Assembly: GCF_001437425.1 (NCBI RefSeq)
Contig: NZ_JQCD01000017.1
Coordinates: forward strand, 1 to 53,525
DNA length: 53,525 nt
Direction of reading: 5' to 3'
From: Weissella minor
Lineage (GTDB): Bacteria > Bacillota > Bacilli > Lactobacillales > Lactobacillaceae
The position numbers and the translations under genes were made by a program. Below the pieces are notes generated by a model. That model saw nothing but the letters and a program-made list of their open reading frames with translations. It had not been told where the DNA came from and did not search any database. This document shows positions 9,671 to 17,811 of the stretch, in pieces. Within the stretch, counting starts at the first letter, position 1. Each line of letters opens with the position of its first letter.

Positions 9671-9988
9671 TTATTCTCCTCTGTTAAAAAATCTATATCG
9701 CCTTGCAGCGACATATAAGTAATCAATGCGATCAGAAAAGGCATCCCCAATTCTGAGAATGCCTTTGTCCATCAATAAGTTTTCTATTCTATCTGAAATA
9801 TCAATCACATCAGCAAAACTATTTCCCTCCACATTAATTTGAAACTCAAATCTCCGCTTACTTGGAATATTGCTGGCCCATTCTTCCGGGCTTCCGAAAT
9901 CACCCGGAATTAAAATAATTTGTGAACCATCTTGAACAGGAGCAACATCTTCATTCATGAAGAATTTCGCTTTTTTCCCTTCCGTCAA
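9671..9988 (-). CDS. Tail terminator/completion protein (DUF806-like), start uncertain
   Basis: Lies between the HK97 gp10-like gene and the tube gene, where siphophages place the tail terminator that caps the tube. The shortest call starts with TTG at 9988. The frame, however, stays open at least 21 codons further, into the end of the upstream gene, and a perfect AGGAGG (10062-10067) sits 10 bases before an in-frame ATT at 10051. The extra residues read sensibly (IKSLTIPDILTTINQNKE), so translation may start at a non-standard codon there. The family resemblance is by position and length only. Confidence 0.65.
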   Translation of the reverse strand: MTEGKKAKFFMNEDVAPVQDGSQIILIPGDFGSPEEWASNIPSKRRFEFQINVEGNSFADVIDISDRIENLLMDKGILRIGDAFSDRIDYLYVAARRYRFFNRGE

Positions 9989-10038
9989 GTTCAGAATTTC
10001 CTTATTTTGATTGATAGTAGTTAAAATATCAGGAATTG

Positions 10039-10467
10039 TTAACGATTTAATATCTTTAATACCTCCTGTCTTGCAATTAAACGCGCTTGAACCCCAATTG
10101 GATTAACCGACCTTTGAATTGATCCTAGCCCTTTGGGATAAATACGATGAAGTGCCCCATTTTTACGTCTGGTATATCCAAATTCATTCAAATGAACTAA
10201 TTTAACACGTTGTTTTGGACCACTCCATCCGATGTCAGCGTATGTAACACCGGCCAATGGCGCTCGTACCCTATAAGTTGTTTCTTTAACTGTCGCTCCT
10301 GTATCGGCATACCCTTTTTCAGCTGCCTTCACAATCTTAGCTCCCGACTGACCAGCCTTTTTAGCAAAGCCATTTGAAGCTTCCAAAATTGCACCACGAC
10401 CTAATTTGCGCTCCAAATTGTTAAAGATACTATCTAAGCCTTCAACTTTAAACTCAGTTTTCCCCAT
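10039..10467 (-). CDS. HK97 gp10-like neck/tail-completion protein
   Basis: A 142-residue basic protein of the HK97 gp10 family, needed to join heads and tails. Typical features are the early GLDSIFNNLERKLG helix, the GYADTGATVKET stretch and the VHLNEFGYTRR motif with a basic tail. AGAGG lies 6 bases before the ATG, inside the end of the previous gene (14-base overlap). Confidence 0.8.
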   Translation of the reverse strand: MGKTEFKVEGLDSIFNNLERKLGRGAILEASNGFAKKAGQSGAKIVKAAEKGYADTGATVKETTYRVRAPLAGVTYADIGWSGPKQRVKLVHLNEFGYTRRKNGALHRIYPKGLGSIQRSVNPIGVQARLIARQEVLKILNR

Positions 10468-10888
10468 CTTTGGCCTCTGTAAATTGTCCTTTTGCTTGCG
10501 TATGTCGTTTGACTAAAAGTTTGAGATATCGGCCATTTTGGATATCTGGAATAATTTCATCCACATCAAAATAACCAACTCCCAACCGTTTATCGTCGAT
10601 GCGCAATATTAGAGACGTGTCGACAGTAATTTCATTAGACTGCGGTAATATAACAGTCAAACTGGTTTCTGACATTCGTGATCCCAAACTTTCAATGTCT
10701 TTCATCGATGGTTTATACACCAATGCCAAATTTTGACTGATTAAATGTAGTAAATACCTCACCCCGGAAAAACCACCATCATCCATTTCTTCTTTTCTGA
10801 ACAATTTAACAGGCGTGTTTAATTCGTTTGATTGATATCTTAAGTTACGCGTTCGCTGTCTTTTGTTCAGCAACGTGTTCACCCCCAT
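10454..10888 (-). CDS. Head closure (head-tail joining) protein
   Basis: A 144-residue protein in the position of the phage head-tail joining family (gp9/SPP1 gp16-like), closing the connector after DNA packaging. The beta-rich centre (ALVYKPSMKDIESLGSRMS) is typical. It overlaps the upstream connector gene by 44 bases. The ATG at 10888 lacks a clear ribosome site, so a start some codons later is possible. Confidence 0.75.
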   Translation of the reverse strand: MGVNTLLNKRQRTRNLRYQSNELNTPVKLFRKEEMDDGGFSGVRYLLHLISQNLALVYKPSMKDIESLGSRMSETSLTVILPQSNEITVDTSLILRIDDKRLGVGYFDVDEIIPDIQNGRYLKLLVKRHTQAKGQFTEAKDGEN

Positions 10889-11165
10889 CCATTAATGCCA
10901 AATCATTAATTTCGGTTCGATAGTTCTCGAAAAAGAACTCAGCCTGATCATTAAACACATACATGGCTCTAGTTAAAATTAAATTACGATAGGTCGCATT
11001 TTCAAGATTTGTCACACCAGTAAATTGTGTAACAACTTCAACCGAAGCATCTAAAATGTCTTTTAGCATTTCATCTTCCTCATCATGAAATATATGCAAT
11101 CGCTTTTTTAACATTTTTAGCAGTGCAAGTGCATCAGTTGGCTCGCTCAATTCTTTATACTCCAT
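10845..11165 (-). CDS. Head-tail connector protein (gp6-like)
   Basis: A 106-residue, mostly helical protein of the DNA-packaging connector family (HK97 gp6/SPP1 gp15 type), which forms a ring under the portal. Characteristic helices: ALALLKMLKKRLHIFHDEED, then ILDASVEVVTQFTGV. A strong AAGGAGG lies 5 bases before the ATG. Confidence 0.8.
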   Translation of the reverse strand: MEYKELSEPTDALALLKMLKKRLHIFHDEEDEMLKDILDASVEVVTQFTGVTNLENATYRNLILTRAMYVFNDQAEFFFENYRTEINDLALMDGGEHVAEQKTANA

Positions 11166-11175
11166 ATCTGCCTCC

Positions 11176-11292
11176 TTAATTAGAAATCAACGCCAATAAC
11201 TCTGCCTTACGTGTAACCCCCGTATGGTCTATGTGCTGTTGGTCTAAATAATCTATAATTTCAGCGACAGTATTACTGCTACTTAGCGCCAC
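11176..11292 (-). CDS. Small HeH/LEM-like domain protein, or a capsid extension by frameshift
   Basis: A 38-codon frame from GTG 11292 overlaps the last 14 bases of the capsid gene in the +1 frame and ends just before the connector gene. The product (TVAEIIDYLDQQHID, then TRKAELLALI) reads like a HeH/LEM or Rho-N helix-extension-helix domain, a fold often attached to capsid or connector proteins in Firmicute phages. There is no ribosome site at the GTG, and the frame is open further upstream. Expression could therefore be by coupling or by +1 frameshifting from the capsid gene. The domain call is by eye. Confidence 0.45.
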   Translation of the reverse strand: MALSSSNTVAEIIDYLDQQHIDHTGVTRKAELLALISN

Positions 11293-12355
11293 TTTCTGTG
11301 GGTGTAGTGCTTGAGCCTGCACCCCCTAATACTTGAGGCAAAGTAATCTTATAAAGACGAGACGCTTTATTATCAATAGCCTTTCCGTATGCAAATTGCT
11401 TTGCAATGTTTAGATTCATATCTTCCATTGCCAAAGTTTGGTCATAATTTGAAATCGTCAAACCACCACCAATTGCTGCATCGTATCGGCTTGGGATATA
11501 CGCAATCGCTTCTCCCTTTTCCACCCCAGTTGCAGGCACTACCTTGATGCCCAAAGGATAGTTTTCAACATAAACGCCTGCCGCATTTTGCATCATAAAT
11601 GTTCCACGCAAGATGTGATAATCAGCAGGACTGACTGCCAAGTTGACCACATTATCAACAGGTAGCATCTTTCCACTTTCAGTAATTGCCAAATCCTGGG
11701 CCATTTGAGCAACATCTTGAATAACCTTATCGTGATCAGAAAAATCAATTGTTCCGGCAGCGGTCTTCTTAGGATAAGTTGTAACACCATTGGCCACTTG
11801 TCCCTTTGAAATGTCCATCGCCAGACCGATTGGACGATTAGACCCATCACCATTAATAAAGGCTTCTTCTAGCGCAACCGCCATTGCTTCAGTAATTTGA
11901 GTAGTAACAAATTTCTTAATCCATTCAGGACCAAAGTCAGTCAGATCCTTTGGAATTGCAATAAAGGCAGTTAACTTATGGTGCAACGCATCTTCTGTTA
12001 CAAATGTAGCATCCAATTGCCCCTTAATGTCGCCGAAAATGTCGCCCCATACTGCATTACCTGATGTATCAGCCTTAATAACTTTCATACGCAAGCCAGT
12101 ATTTTGCATATTCAAAGTTGCTAAGAATGGGTGATCTTCAGTCAGACCATTAAACACTTCATTAATGGTGTCTTCAGGCAACACTTGTGTATCTTTAGTT
12201 CCAACATTTGTATTAATATCTGCAAAGAATTTGCGTTCTTCAGCAGTCATCTTTACGTCTGCTGCCTTACCAGATTGTGCATCAGCAACCATATCGACTA
12301 CCATGGCGTTAATCTTTTCTTCAAATTGCTCTTGTGGCGTTTTTTCTAAATTCAT
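11279..12355 (-). CDS. Major capsid protein, HK97 fold
   Basis: A 358-residue HK97-type capsid protein. The conserved N-arm/E-loop region is seen in LPEDTINEVFNGLTEDHPF and the P-domain in PKDLTDFGPEWIKKFVTTQI, followed by ALEEAFINGDGSNRPIG. Only about 60 charged residues precede the arm, so the usual ~100-residue scaffolding delta domain is short. The protease upstream has a charged tail that may supply part of that role. It ends in a Ser/Thr/Gly-rich tail. Confidence 0.93.
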   Translation of the reverse strand: MNLEKTPQEQFEEKINAMVVDMVADAQSGKAADVKMTAEERKFFADINTNVGTKDTQVLPEDTINEVFNGLTEDHPFLATLNMQNTGLRMKVIKADTSGNAVWGDIFGDIKGQLDATFVTEDALHHKLTAFIAIPKDLTDFGPEWIKKFVTTQITEAMAVALEEAFINGDGSNRPIGLAMDISKGQVANGVTTYPKKTAAGTIDFSDHDKVIQDVAQMAQDLAITESGKMLPVDNVVNLAVSPADYHILRGTFMMQNAAGVYVENYPLGIKVVPATGVEKGEAIAYIPSRYDAAIGGGLTISNYDQTLAMEDMNLNIAKQFAYGKAIDNKASRLYKITLPQVLGGAGSSTTPTESGAK

Positions 12356-12374
12356 AATATTCTCTCCTTAATAA

Positions 12375-13133
12375 TTAGGCTTCAAGGCCAAACATCTTTG
12401 AAAATGCATCCGCAACAATCTTTTCTACATCGGATTGTGCCACAGGCTTTTCAACTTCTGGTTTCTTTTCATCATCTTCCTTCGGGTCTGCCTTCTTGGT
12501 CAATGCCTTTTCAATAGCTGCCAAATGCGCATCAATTGACTTCAATACATCCGCGTTGTTTACTTCTGGGGTCTTATCTTCATCCATGATTTTATCCTTC
12601 ATTTCTGCCACCAATTGGCTAGTTTCTTCATTTTCAAACATCATGCTATCTGCAAAGCCTAGATTTACAGCTTGTCCGGCTGTCATCCAAGTTTCTTGAG
12701 ACATCATGTTCTCAATTTCCTGTCGTTCTAACTTAGTTTTAAGGGCATACACATTTAGCATCCCTTGATTAATCGTTTCTAAAAATGCATCACTACTAGC
12801 GTTCCGTGTTGACGCATTATGAATCATAATGAACGCCGATGGACTAATAGCCACACTATTTCCCGCCATAGCTATAATACTTGCAGCACTTCCCGCCAAT
12901 CCTACAACTTTAACGTTAATATTTTTTTCTGATGTTCGAAGTGTGGCATATATCTCACTACCAGCCATCACATCTCCACCACCCGAATTAATAAACACAT
13001 CAAGAGAATCGGCTTCTTCATTAGCCAAGGCTTGTTTTACATCAGCTGGAGATGTCACTGTTTTACCGGATTGCCTAGCCATCACTGCAGTTTCATCATC
13101 CACAATTGTTCCTTTAATCTCCAGAATCTTCAT
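12375..13133 (-). CDS. ClpP-like prohead protease
   Basis: Serine protease of the S14 (ClpP-like) family that matures the HK97-type prohead. Visible motifs are FINSGGGDV, GLAGSAAS with the catalytic Ser near residue 85, and IMIHNAST with the catalytic His near 105. The last ~75 residues form a Lys/Glu-rich tail (KADPKEDDEKKPEVEKPV) not needed for catalysis, possibly a scaffold. An in-frame GTG at 13136 exists; ATG 13133 is preferred. The gene overlaps the portal gene by about 20 bases. Confidence 0.9.
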   Translation of the reverse strand: MKILEIKGTIVDDETAVMARQSGKTVTSPADVKQALANEEADSLDVFINSGGGDVMAGSEIYATLRTSEKNINVKVVGLAGSAASIIAMAGNSVAISPSAFIMIHNASTRNASSDAFLETINQGMLNVYALKTKLERQEIENMMSQETWMTAGQAVNLGFADSMMFENEETSQLVAEMKDKIMDEDKTPEVNNADVLKSIDAHLAAIEKALTKKADPKEDDEKKPEVEKPVAQSDVEKIVADAFSKMFGLEA

Positions 13134-14223
13134 CACCTCCCTTCATTGCATAATTCTTAGTTACAAACAATTGATCTCCACCTTCAATAGGTGGCAAATC
13201 ATAAAAATCGGCGACCATATTGCGAGTTAATACACCCGACGAAATTAATTTTTCTACTTGTTCCGCTTCATCCAAAATCGAATGGTCTTTTTTAAAGGAC
13301 ATCGAAACATCTACTGCTAACTTTTTAGATACTTCACTTTCAAGCAAATGTTTAATTGGTCGGACAACATTTTGACGATACAAGGAGAGAGCTCCTGTAT
13401 TATCAGCTTGCGTCCCAAATAACAATGCTGCAGGAACACCAAGAGCACTCGCAATATCAGATACAACCATCTGCTTTAATTTCGTAATTTCATCTGTTCC
13501 GCTCGTCGCATTAACATTACCTTGACTAGACTTTTCTTCATAGGTTAGGCCTTTTAACTCGGGGAATACTGCCACTTGATTATTTGAAATAGACCTGCGA
13601 ATCTTTTCAATAACGTTGTTGATATTTTCAGACTGCCCATCCTTGGCTAGATTTCCATTCGCATCAACTGACAAAACAGCTCGTAACTGATTTTTCAATT
13701 TTGCATTTCCTAAAACATAACTATAAAGTGTATCGAGTTCTCGATTCATGCCACTAAAAACAGATTGCCAGTTTTCAGAACTTAGCGTAATGTGCCACAC
13801 ATCTTCAGCTTGGAACACCCTTTGAAACGTAAACTCGTTCACTCTGACATGTTTATATTTATCACCAAAATTAGTCCATTCTTCTGTATCAAATGAATCA
13901 GCAACTAACAAATCCTTAGAATCGTTCAATATCACCAAAACTTCATTATCAGTAATTAACTTATATACAATGTCTCGCCAAAATTCTGCTGAATTCTGAT
14001 TCTTATTTGGTTTTAAATTCAACCGCTTATCAATAAGTTCATTACCACTCATGACTTTGACTTCCATAAAAGTTCGAGCTATAAAATTAGCCGCAATAGT
14101 CTTCCCGTAATCATTAAGAGTGCCTTTAACATCATCAAAGAAGTTTTCAAATATTACATCCGTTTCTTTGTCATAGGATGGATCACGCGCATTAGCATTA
14201 AACAACTTATTCCAAATTCCCAT
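13114..14223 (-). CDS. Portal protein, HK97 family
   Basis: A 369-residue portal of the phage_portal (HK97) family, the dodecameric DNA gate at one capsid vertex. Typical features include YDKETDVIFENFFDDVKGTL at the start, QMVVSDIASALGVPAALLFG in the conserved C-terminal third, and YRQNVVRPIKHLLESEVSKK. The ATG follows the terminase TAG directly. Confidence 0.92.
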   Translation of the reverse strand: MGIWNKLFNANARDPSYDKETDVIFENFFDDVKGTLNDYGKTIAANFIARTFMEVKVMSGNELIDKRLNLKPNKNQNSAEFWRDIVYKLITDNEVLVILNDSKDLLVADSFDTEEWTNFGDKYKHVRVNEFTFQRVFQAEDVWHITLSSENWQSVFSGMNRELDTLYSYVLGNAKLKNQLRAVLSVDANGNLAKDGQSENINNVIEKIRRSISNNQVAVFPELKGLTYEEKSSQGNVNATSGTDEITKLKQMVVSDIASALGVPAALLFGTQADNTGALSLYRQNVVRPIKHLLESEVSKKLAVDVSMSFKKDHSILDEAEQVEKLISSGVLTRNMVADFYDLPPIEGGDQLFVTKNYAMKGGDEDSGD

Positions 14224-15912
14224 CTAGAAATTCACCTCCATCATCAAGTTTATCGATTCATCTAAATTGAATGACTCTTCCAATTCATCAGCTCGATAGA
14301 GTGCATATAAAAACGCCATAAAACCATCAGTTTTACGACGTCGTTCTTCTTTCTTTAAATATTCGCGGTTACCATCGGGCTTTACTTTGACTAACACATT
14401 CCATGTATACCAACGCATAATTGGCACATCTCCCCAAGCAAATTCACGATTAGCGAACCCAGCCTCAACTCTTGGTGCAAGCAATGATGTTACAGAACGT
14501 GGGCTTCTAATGACATCAAAATTATCAAATCCTGCATTTAAGAAGGCTTGTCTTAAAAAGTCTGCTCTAAAAGTATCAATCACAATCCTTGTAATCTGAT
14601 ATATTTCTCTCCGAGTATCAAACCAATCTACTACAACACTAGGCGAAATGATTTCTGAATCTAATATGGTTAAATCACCACGAGACTCCCAATCCTTCAA
14701 TGGCGCAAATACTCGGCTACCTTTTATCTCAGTTTCTGGCAAATTGTAACCCATATGCGTTTCAACAAATTTCTTAGTAGCAAAACTATGCGTCTTCCAC
14801 ACAAATTTTCCATCAACATTAAATAACAGCCCAACTGCCGTAAAGTCGCGCACACTTGAGAAATCTACAGCTCCAATTGCCATAGCTCCTTGGGGCACTT
14901 CAATTTCTACATTAGTTGCCAAAATCTCATCTTTGGTTGCCACACTTTTTGTTGTGTCCGTAGCTGGTAAATTCATACGCTTGGTTAAAAATTCAGCTCG
15001 TTGTGAATCGCTCTCTGTCGTTTCTTGATACTGCTTCTTCACCTTATTAAATAATCTCTTGCCATAATCTGACAGCGGTTTAACAAACATAGGATTGGCT
15101 AACTCCCAATTATCTGGATCATCTAATTGCTTTTCATCATCGAGTTGAGCAATTATGGGTAACAATGTATCCATCGGCCTATCACCATTCAAAACTTTGT
15201 CAGCCAAATCTAGTTTTTTATCCATGAATCCACCACGAACATATCCCATTGAACCAATCATAATAGACCGTGACTCAGGCACTTTACCCAGTCCAGACTC
15301 GAAAACATTGACAATCGCGTCACTTTCGTAAGCGTGTATTTCATCAAAGACAACTAAACTATCTCGCTTACCGTCTTTAGTTTTGACGTTAGACGTACGG
15401 GGCGTGATTTTCCCATGCATCGTTTTACTTGCAATCGATTTTTTTAAACTTTCAAATGAATTATTCATTTGTGGATTGTCATCAATCACTTGGTTAATTT
15501 CATCAACTGATGTCATAGCTTGGTCTTCAGAAGTTGCGACGATCCCAACGTTATAGTTCTTAACACCATTCAATTCAGATACCAAGAAAGTCGCAACTGT
15601 TGAAAGCCATCCGTTTTTACCTGCACCACGTCCTAAAACCAAGAGAATTCGGTCAAAGAATGGCTCTTTTGTACTTTTACGATATAAAAACAGTAATGCA
15701 TCACAAAATTTTTGAAAATCAGTATGCGCGAAGAAATACTTATCAGAAAATGCGATTAAATCATCAATTCTTTTGTCATCAAAATATAAATCATCACGAG
15801 TTAACACATCATGTTCCAGCCGATTTACCAGCTTAATACGACGTGTATTTAATCTAATTGAGCCATTCTTATAAGATTCAATGTAGTCATTTACATATTT
15901 ATTGCTGATCAT
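14224..15912 (-). CDS. terL: Terminase large subunit
   Basis: A 562-residue packaging motor. The ATPase domain has Walker A GRGAGKN at ~94-100 and Walker B LVVFDEIHAYE with Asp-Glu near 190-191. The nuclease domain begins around IGAVDFSSVRDF (Asp ~350), with further acidic residues at VIDTFRAD. The length and P27-type small subunit next to it fit the HK97-like terminase group. The start ATGA overlaps the terS stop. Confidence 0.95.
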   Translation of the reverse strand: MISNKYVNDYIESYKNGSIRLNTRRIKLVNRLEHDVLTRDDLYFDDKRIDDLIAFSDKYFFAHTDFQKFCDALLFLYRKSTKEPFFDRILLVLGRGAGKNGWLSTVATFLVSELNGVKNYNVGIVATSEDQAMTSVDEINQVIDDNPQMNNSFESLKKSIASKTMHGKITPRTSNVKTKDGKRDSLVVFDEIHAYESDAIVNVFESGLGKVPESRSIMIGSMGYVRGGFMDKKLDLADKVLNGDRPMDTLLPIIAQLDDEKQLDDPDNWELANPMFVKPLSDYGKRLFNKVKKQYQETTESDSQRAEFLTKRMNLPATDTTKSVATKDEILATNVEIEVPQGAMAIGAVDFSSVRDFTAVGLLFNVDGKFVWKTHSFATKKFVETHMGYNLPETEIKGSRVFAPLKDWESRGDLTILDSEIISPSVVVDWFDTRREIYQITRIVIDTFRADFLRQAFLNAGFDNFDVIRSPRSVTSLLAPRVEAGFANREFAWGDVPIMRWYTWNVLVKVKPDGNREYLKKEERRRKTDGFMAFLYALYRADELEESFNLDESINLMMEVNF

Positions 15913-16229
15913 AGCAAGCCACCTCCCTGACTGGAGTTGTTTCCTTGTTCAGCTAAACTTTTTGCATCCAAACCAAGCGTTCTTAAAATAGCATTCATTG
16001 CAGTATTAATTTTCTCTTTTTCGGTAACAGCGGGGTTAACTTTACGATATTCTTGTGTACTATTAATGACTGTTATCATGACACCATTTTCTGCAATATC
16101 TTTATCAAATTCATCTAGATTTTGCTTAAATTTAACGTATCTAGAAATCATTTCTTGATCATATTCAGTGACCTCTCGTACCTTTTCAATACCGTCATAC
16201 AGGCTTTTCTCGAATTTAGATTTTGCCAT
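15909..16229 (-). CDS. terS: Terminase small subunit, P27 family
   Basis: A 106-residue protein with the P27-type pattern: an N-terminal helix, EYDQEMISRYVKFKQNLDEF, and the C-terminal NTAMNAILRTLGLDAKSLAEQG. It recognises the packaging site and delivers DNA to TerL. The nearest strong ribosome site (AGGAGG followed by a G-run) is 17 bases upstream, an unusually long spacing. Confidence 0.88.
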   Translation of the reverse strand: MAKSKFEKSLYDGIEKVREVTEYDQEMISRYVKFKQNLDEFDKDIAENGVMITVINSTQEYRKVNPAVTEKEKINTAMNAILRTLGLDAKSLAEQGNNSSQGGGLL

Positions 16230-16338
16230 ATATCTGTTAACACCCCCCTCCTACTAAATTTTTACGATTTTTGGTGAAATCGAGCCCATCCCCCCGGTTT
16301 CCACCGTTCTTCTTTGAGCGTTTTTTCTTAGGGGGGGC
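16230..16338 (-). other. Candidate cos (packaging/cleavage) region
   Basis: A 109-base gap between HNH and terS, where cos sites of HNH-carrying phages usually lie. It is strikingly GC-rich compared with its surroundings. It has three homopolymer tracts (C6 at 16243-16248, C6 at 16290-16295, G7 at 16331-16337) and a small perfect hairpin, CGGT/ACCG with a four-base loop (16295-16306). No reading frame is present. The call rests on position and composition. Confidence 0.4.
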
Positions 16339-16668
16339 TTAGCCGAACCACTCATCAGATTTTTTTCTGTGACTTTTGAGCATGCTCTTGTACTTCTCAT
16401 GTTTAGCATTGTGGTGTAGCCTGCATAGAACCTGCAAATTATCAGCGTCTAATACTAAGTCTGGTCTATCAATAATTGAATGAATATGATCTACTTCAAG
16501 CACTACACCATCTTGTCTATCAGTAGTGATGATGCCATTTGCTTTACATTCCTTACACTCATGATGTTCACGGTCAACTACTTCATCTCTAAGCTTGCGC
16601 CATCGCCTTGAGTTATAGAACTTCACTCTGTCTGCTTTATCATAAAATGTTTTAGGTAATTCACTCAC
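16339..16668 (-). CDS. HNH endonuclease linked to packaging
   Basis: A 109-residue HNH nuclease. A CKECK zinc-ligand pair, LEVDHIHSI and NLQVLCRLHHNAKH give the beta-beta-alpha metal site. Immediately upstream of terS/terL, such HNH proteins act with TerL in cos cleavage and packaging in HK97- and SPbeta-like phages. The start is GTG 16668, 9 bases after AGGAGG; an ATG two bases upstream is followed by a stop. Confidence 0.88.
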   Translation of the reverse strand: MSELPKTFYDKADRVKFYNSRRWRKLRDEVVDREHHECKECKANGIITTDRQDGVVLEVDHIHSIIDRPDLVLDADNLQVLCRLHHNAKHEKYKSMLKSHRKKSDEWFG

Positions 16669-16695
16669 ATAACATCACCTCCTAATTTTGTGTAC

Positions 16696-16730
16696 AAAAA
16701 AAGAGCAACCAACTTAATGATTACTCTTTT
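16696..16730 (-). terminator. Terminator closing the ParA cassette
   Basis: On the minus strand a 12-pair stem (arms 16719-16730 and 16699-16710, some G-U pairs, eight-base loop) runs into a T-run. It lies six bases after the 219-aa gene's stop and just before the HNH ribosome site, so it separates the cassette from the late genes. Confidence 0.8.
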
Positions 16731-16736
16731 CTAAAT

Positions 16737-17396
16737 TTAAATAAGGGATTCGTTTATATTTTTATATTCAATTTTTTGAGCTATTGTTAGCTGGTCAACA
16801 TTAGATAATTTTTTACGCCATACTTCAGATACGATAAAATCATAAAAATACTTAATATCCTTATTAATTTTCAAGATTGTTTTGTTATTCTTTGTTTTAA
16901 TTATGTCATTCAAAAAATTAACAACCATTGTATTACTAAATTGACTACGATGAATATTACTTGACGATTTGGCAAATAAATTATTGATATTATTTAGCGG
17001 ATCTTTGTCTTTAAAATATGGTGTGTCTTTAAGAATTTGCCACATTCTCGAATGATTCATATTAGAAAGTTCTAAAAATGTAATCTGCCCGTCTGCATAT
17101 TTAACACAAAGTCTCATAGTCCACTCAGCGGCAGACCTCACTGAACTCTCATACGCAACATCACTATAATTCAATAAATAGTACATCAACCACATATATA
17201 CCGTTCTTACTTCCGTAAGGATTTTTTGAAAATCGTCATCATCAGAAATTCTAATTAAAAAGTCAAAAATATCAATACATAAAATTATGTATTTAATACT
17301 TGCTTTCATCGAATTGAGTGGTAAAACAGAGTTTGGAAAGTGATTCTCAGACCAATCAATTACCTTATTAACTTCTTCTTTTTTCTTATTTTCCAT
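16737..17396 (-). CDS. Unknown helical protein, last gene of the ParA cassette
   Basis: A 219-residue protein not recognised with confidence. It is predicted mostly helical, with no signal peptide. A hydrophobic stretch (YIILCIDIFDFLIRI) and an aromatic one (VRTVYMWLMYYLLNY) look like buried helices rather than membrane segments. The pieces SSVRSAAEWTMRLCVKYA and NNLFAKSSSNIHRS recall the pattern of HEPN-like helical domains, where a conserved Arg or Ser precedes a late His. That is a weak by-eye resemblance. The gene starts 2 bases after the previous stop and is followed by a terminator. Together with ParA and the 134-aa protein it forms an isolated three-gene unit. Base composition is more AT-rich than the flanking late genes. 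Confidence 0.75.
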   Translation of the reverse strand: MENKKKEEVNKVIDWSENHFPNSVLPLNSMKASIKYIILCIDIFDFLIRISDDDDFQKILTEVRTVYMWLMYYLLNYSDVAYESSVRSAAEWTMRLCVKYADGQITFLELSNMNHSRMWQILKDTPYFKDKDPLNNINNLFAKSSSNIHRSQFSNTMVVNFLNDIIKTKNNKTILKINKDIKYFYDFIVSEVWRKKLSNVDQLTIAQKIEYKNINESLI

Positions 17397-17398
17397 AT

Positions 17399-17803
17399 TT
17401 ATTCATGTCGTCCGAATTGTGTTAATAACTGGTCTACAGTATTTTTCTTGTTGCTTTTTTCTGGTTTTTTTTCATTATTACCTTCTAATTCATATTGGAT
17501 AATCACTTTCTCAAGTGCGGTAACTAATTTTTTATTTTCTTCAAAAGAATTCTTTTGAACAACTCTAATCATTCTCGCAATAAGCTGAGTTCGACTAGAA
17601 TAAACATATTCTTTTAAAAATATTCCATTTATTTCCAAAAACTTTTTAATATCTGAATTTTTTGGAAATAAATTTTTTGATAGAATCACTGCGGCAAAAC
17701 CACCATAAAGTACTAATGAATTAGAATTACCAAAATGTTCCTGATATTTTATAAATTCCCTTAAATCACTTATTTCAGAAGTGAAGTCTCTATTATTTTC
17801 CAT
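17399..17803 (-). CDS. Unknown small protein of the ParA cassette (possible ParA partner)
   Basis: A 134-residue protein with no recognised family. It has an acidic helical N-terminus, a short hydrophobic segment (LVLYGGFAAVILS), and a C-terminus rich in Lys and Asn (NNEKKPEKSNKKNTVDQLL). A small protein right after a ParA ATPase is often its DNA-binding (ParB/ParG-like) or regulatory partner, and the basic tail would suit that, but no HTH or ribbon-helix-helix is obvious. AGGA sits 6 bases before the ATG. Confidence 0.75.
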   Translation of the reverse strand: MENNRDFTSEISDLREFIKYQEHFGNSNSLVLYGGFAAVILSKNLFPKNSDIKKFLEINGIFLKEYVYSSRTQLIARMIRVVQKNSFEENKKLVTALEKVIIQYELEGNNEKKPEKSNKKNTVDQLLTQFGRHE

Positions 17804-17811
17804 AATATTTC

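Noticed and set aside
16339-16668. HNH protein as a homing endonuclease of an intron
   Set aside because: Its position before terS/terL fits the packaging-linked HNH family, and the terminase genes are uninterrupted.
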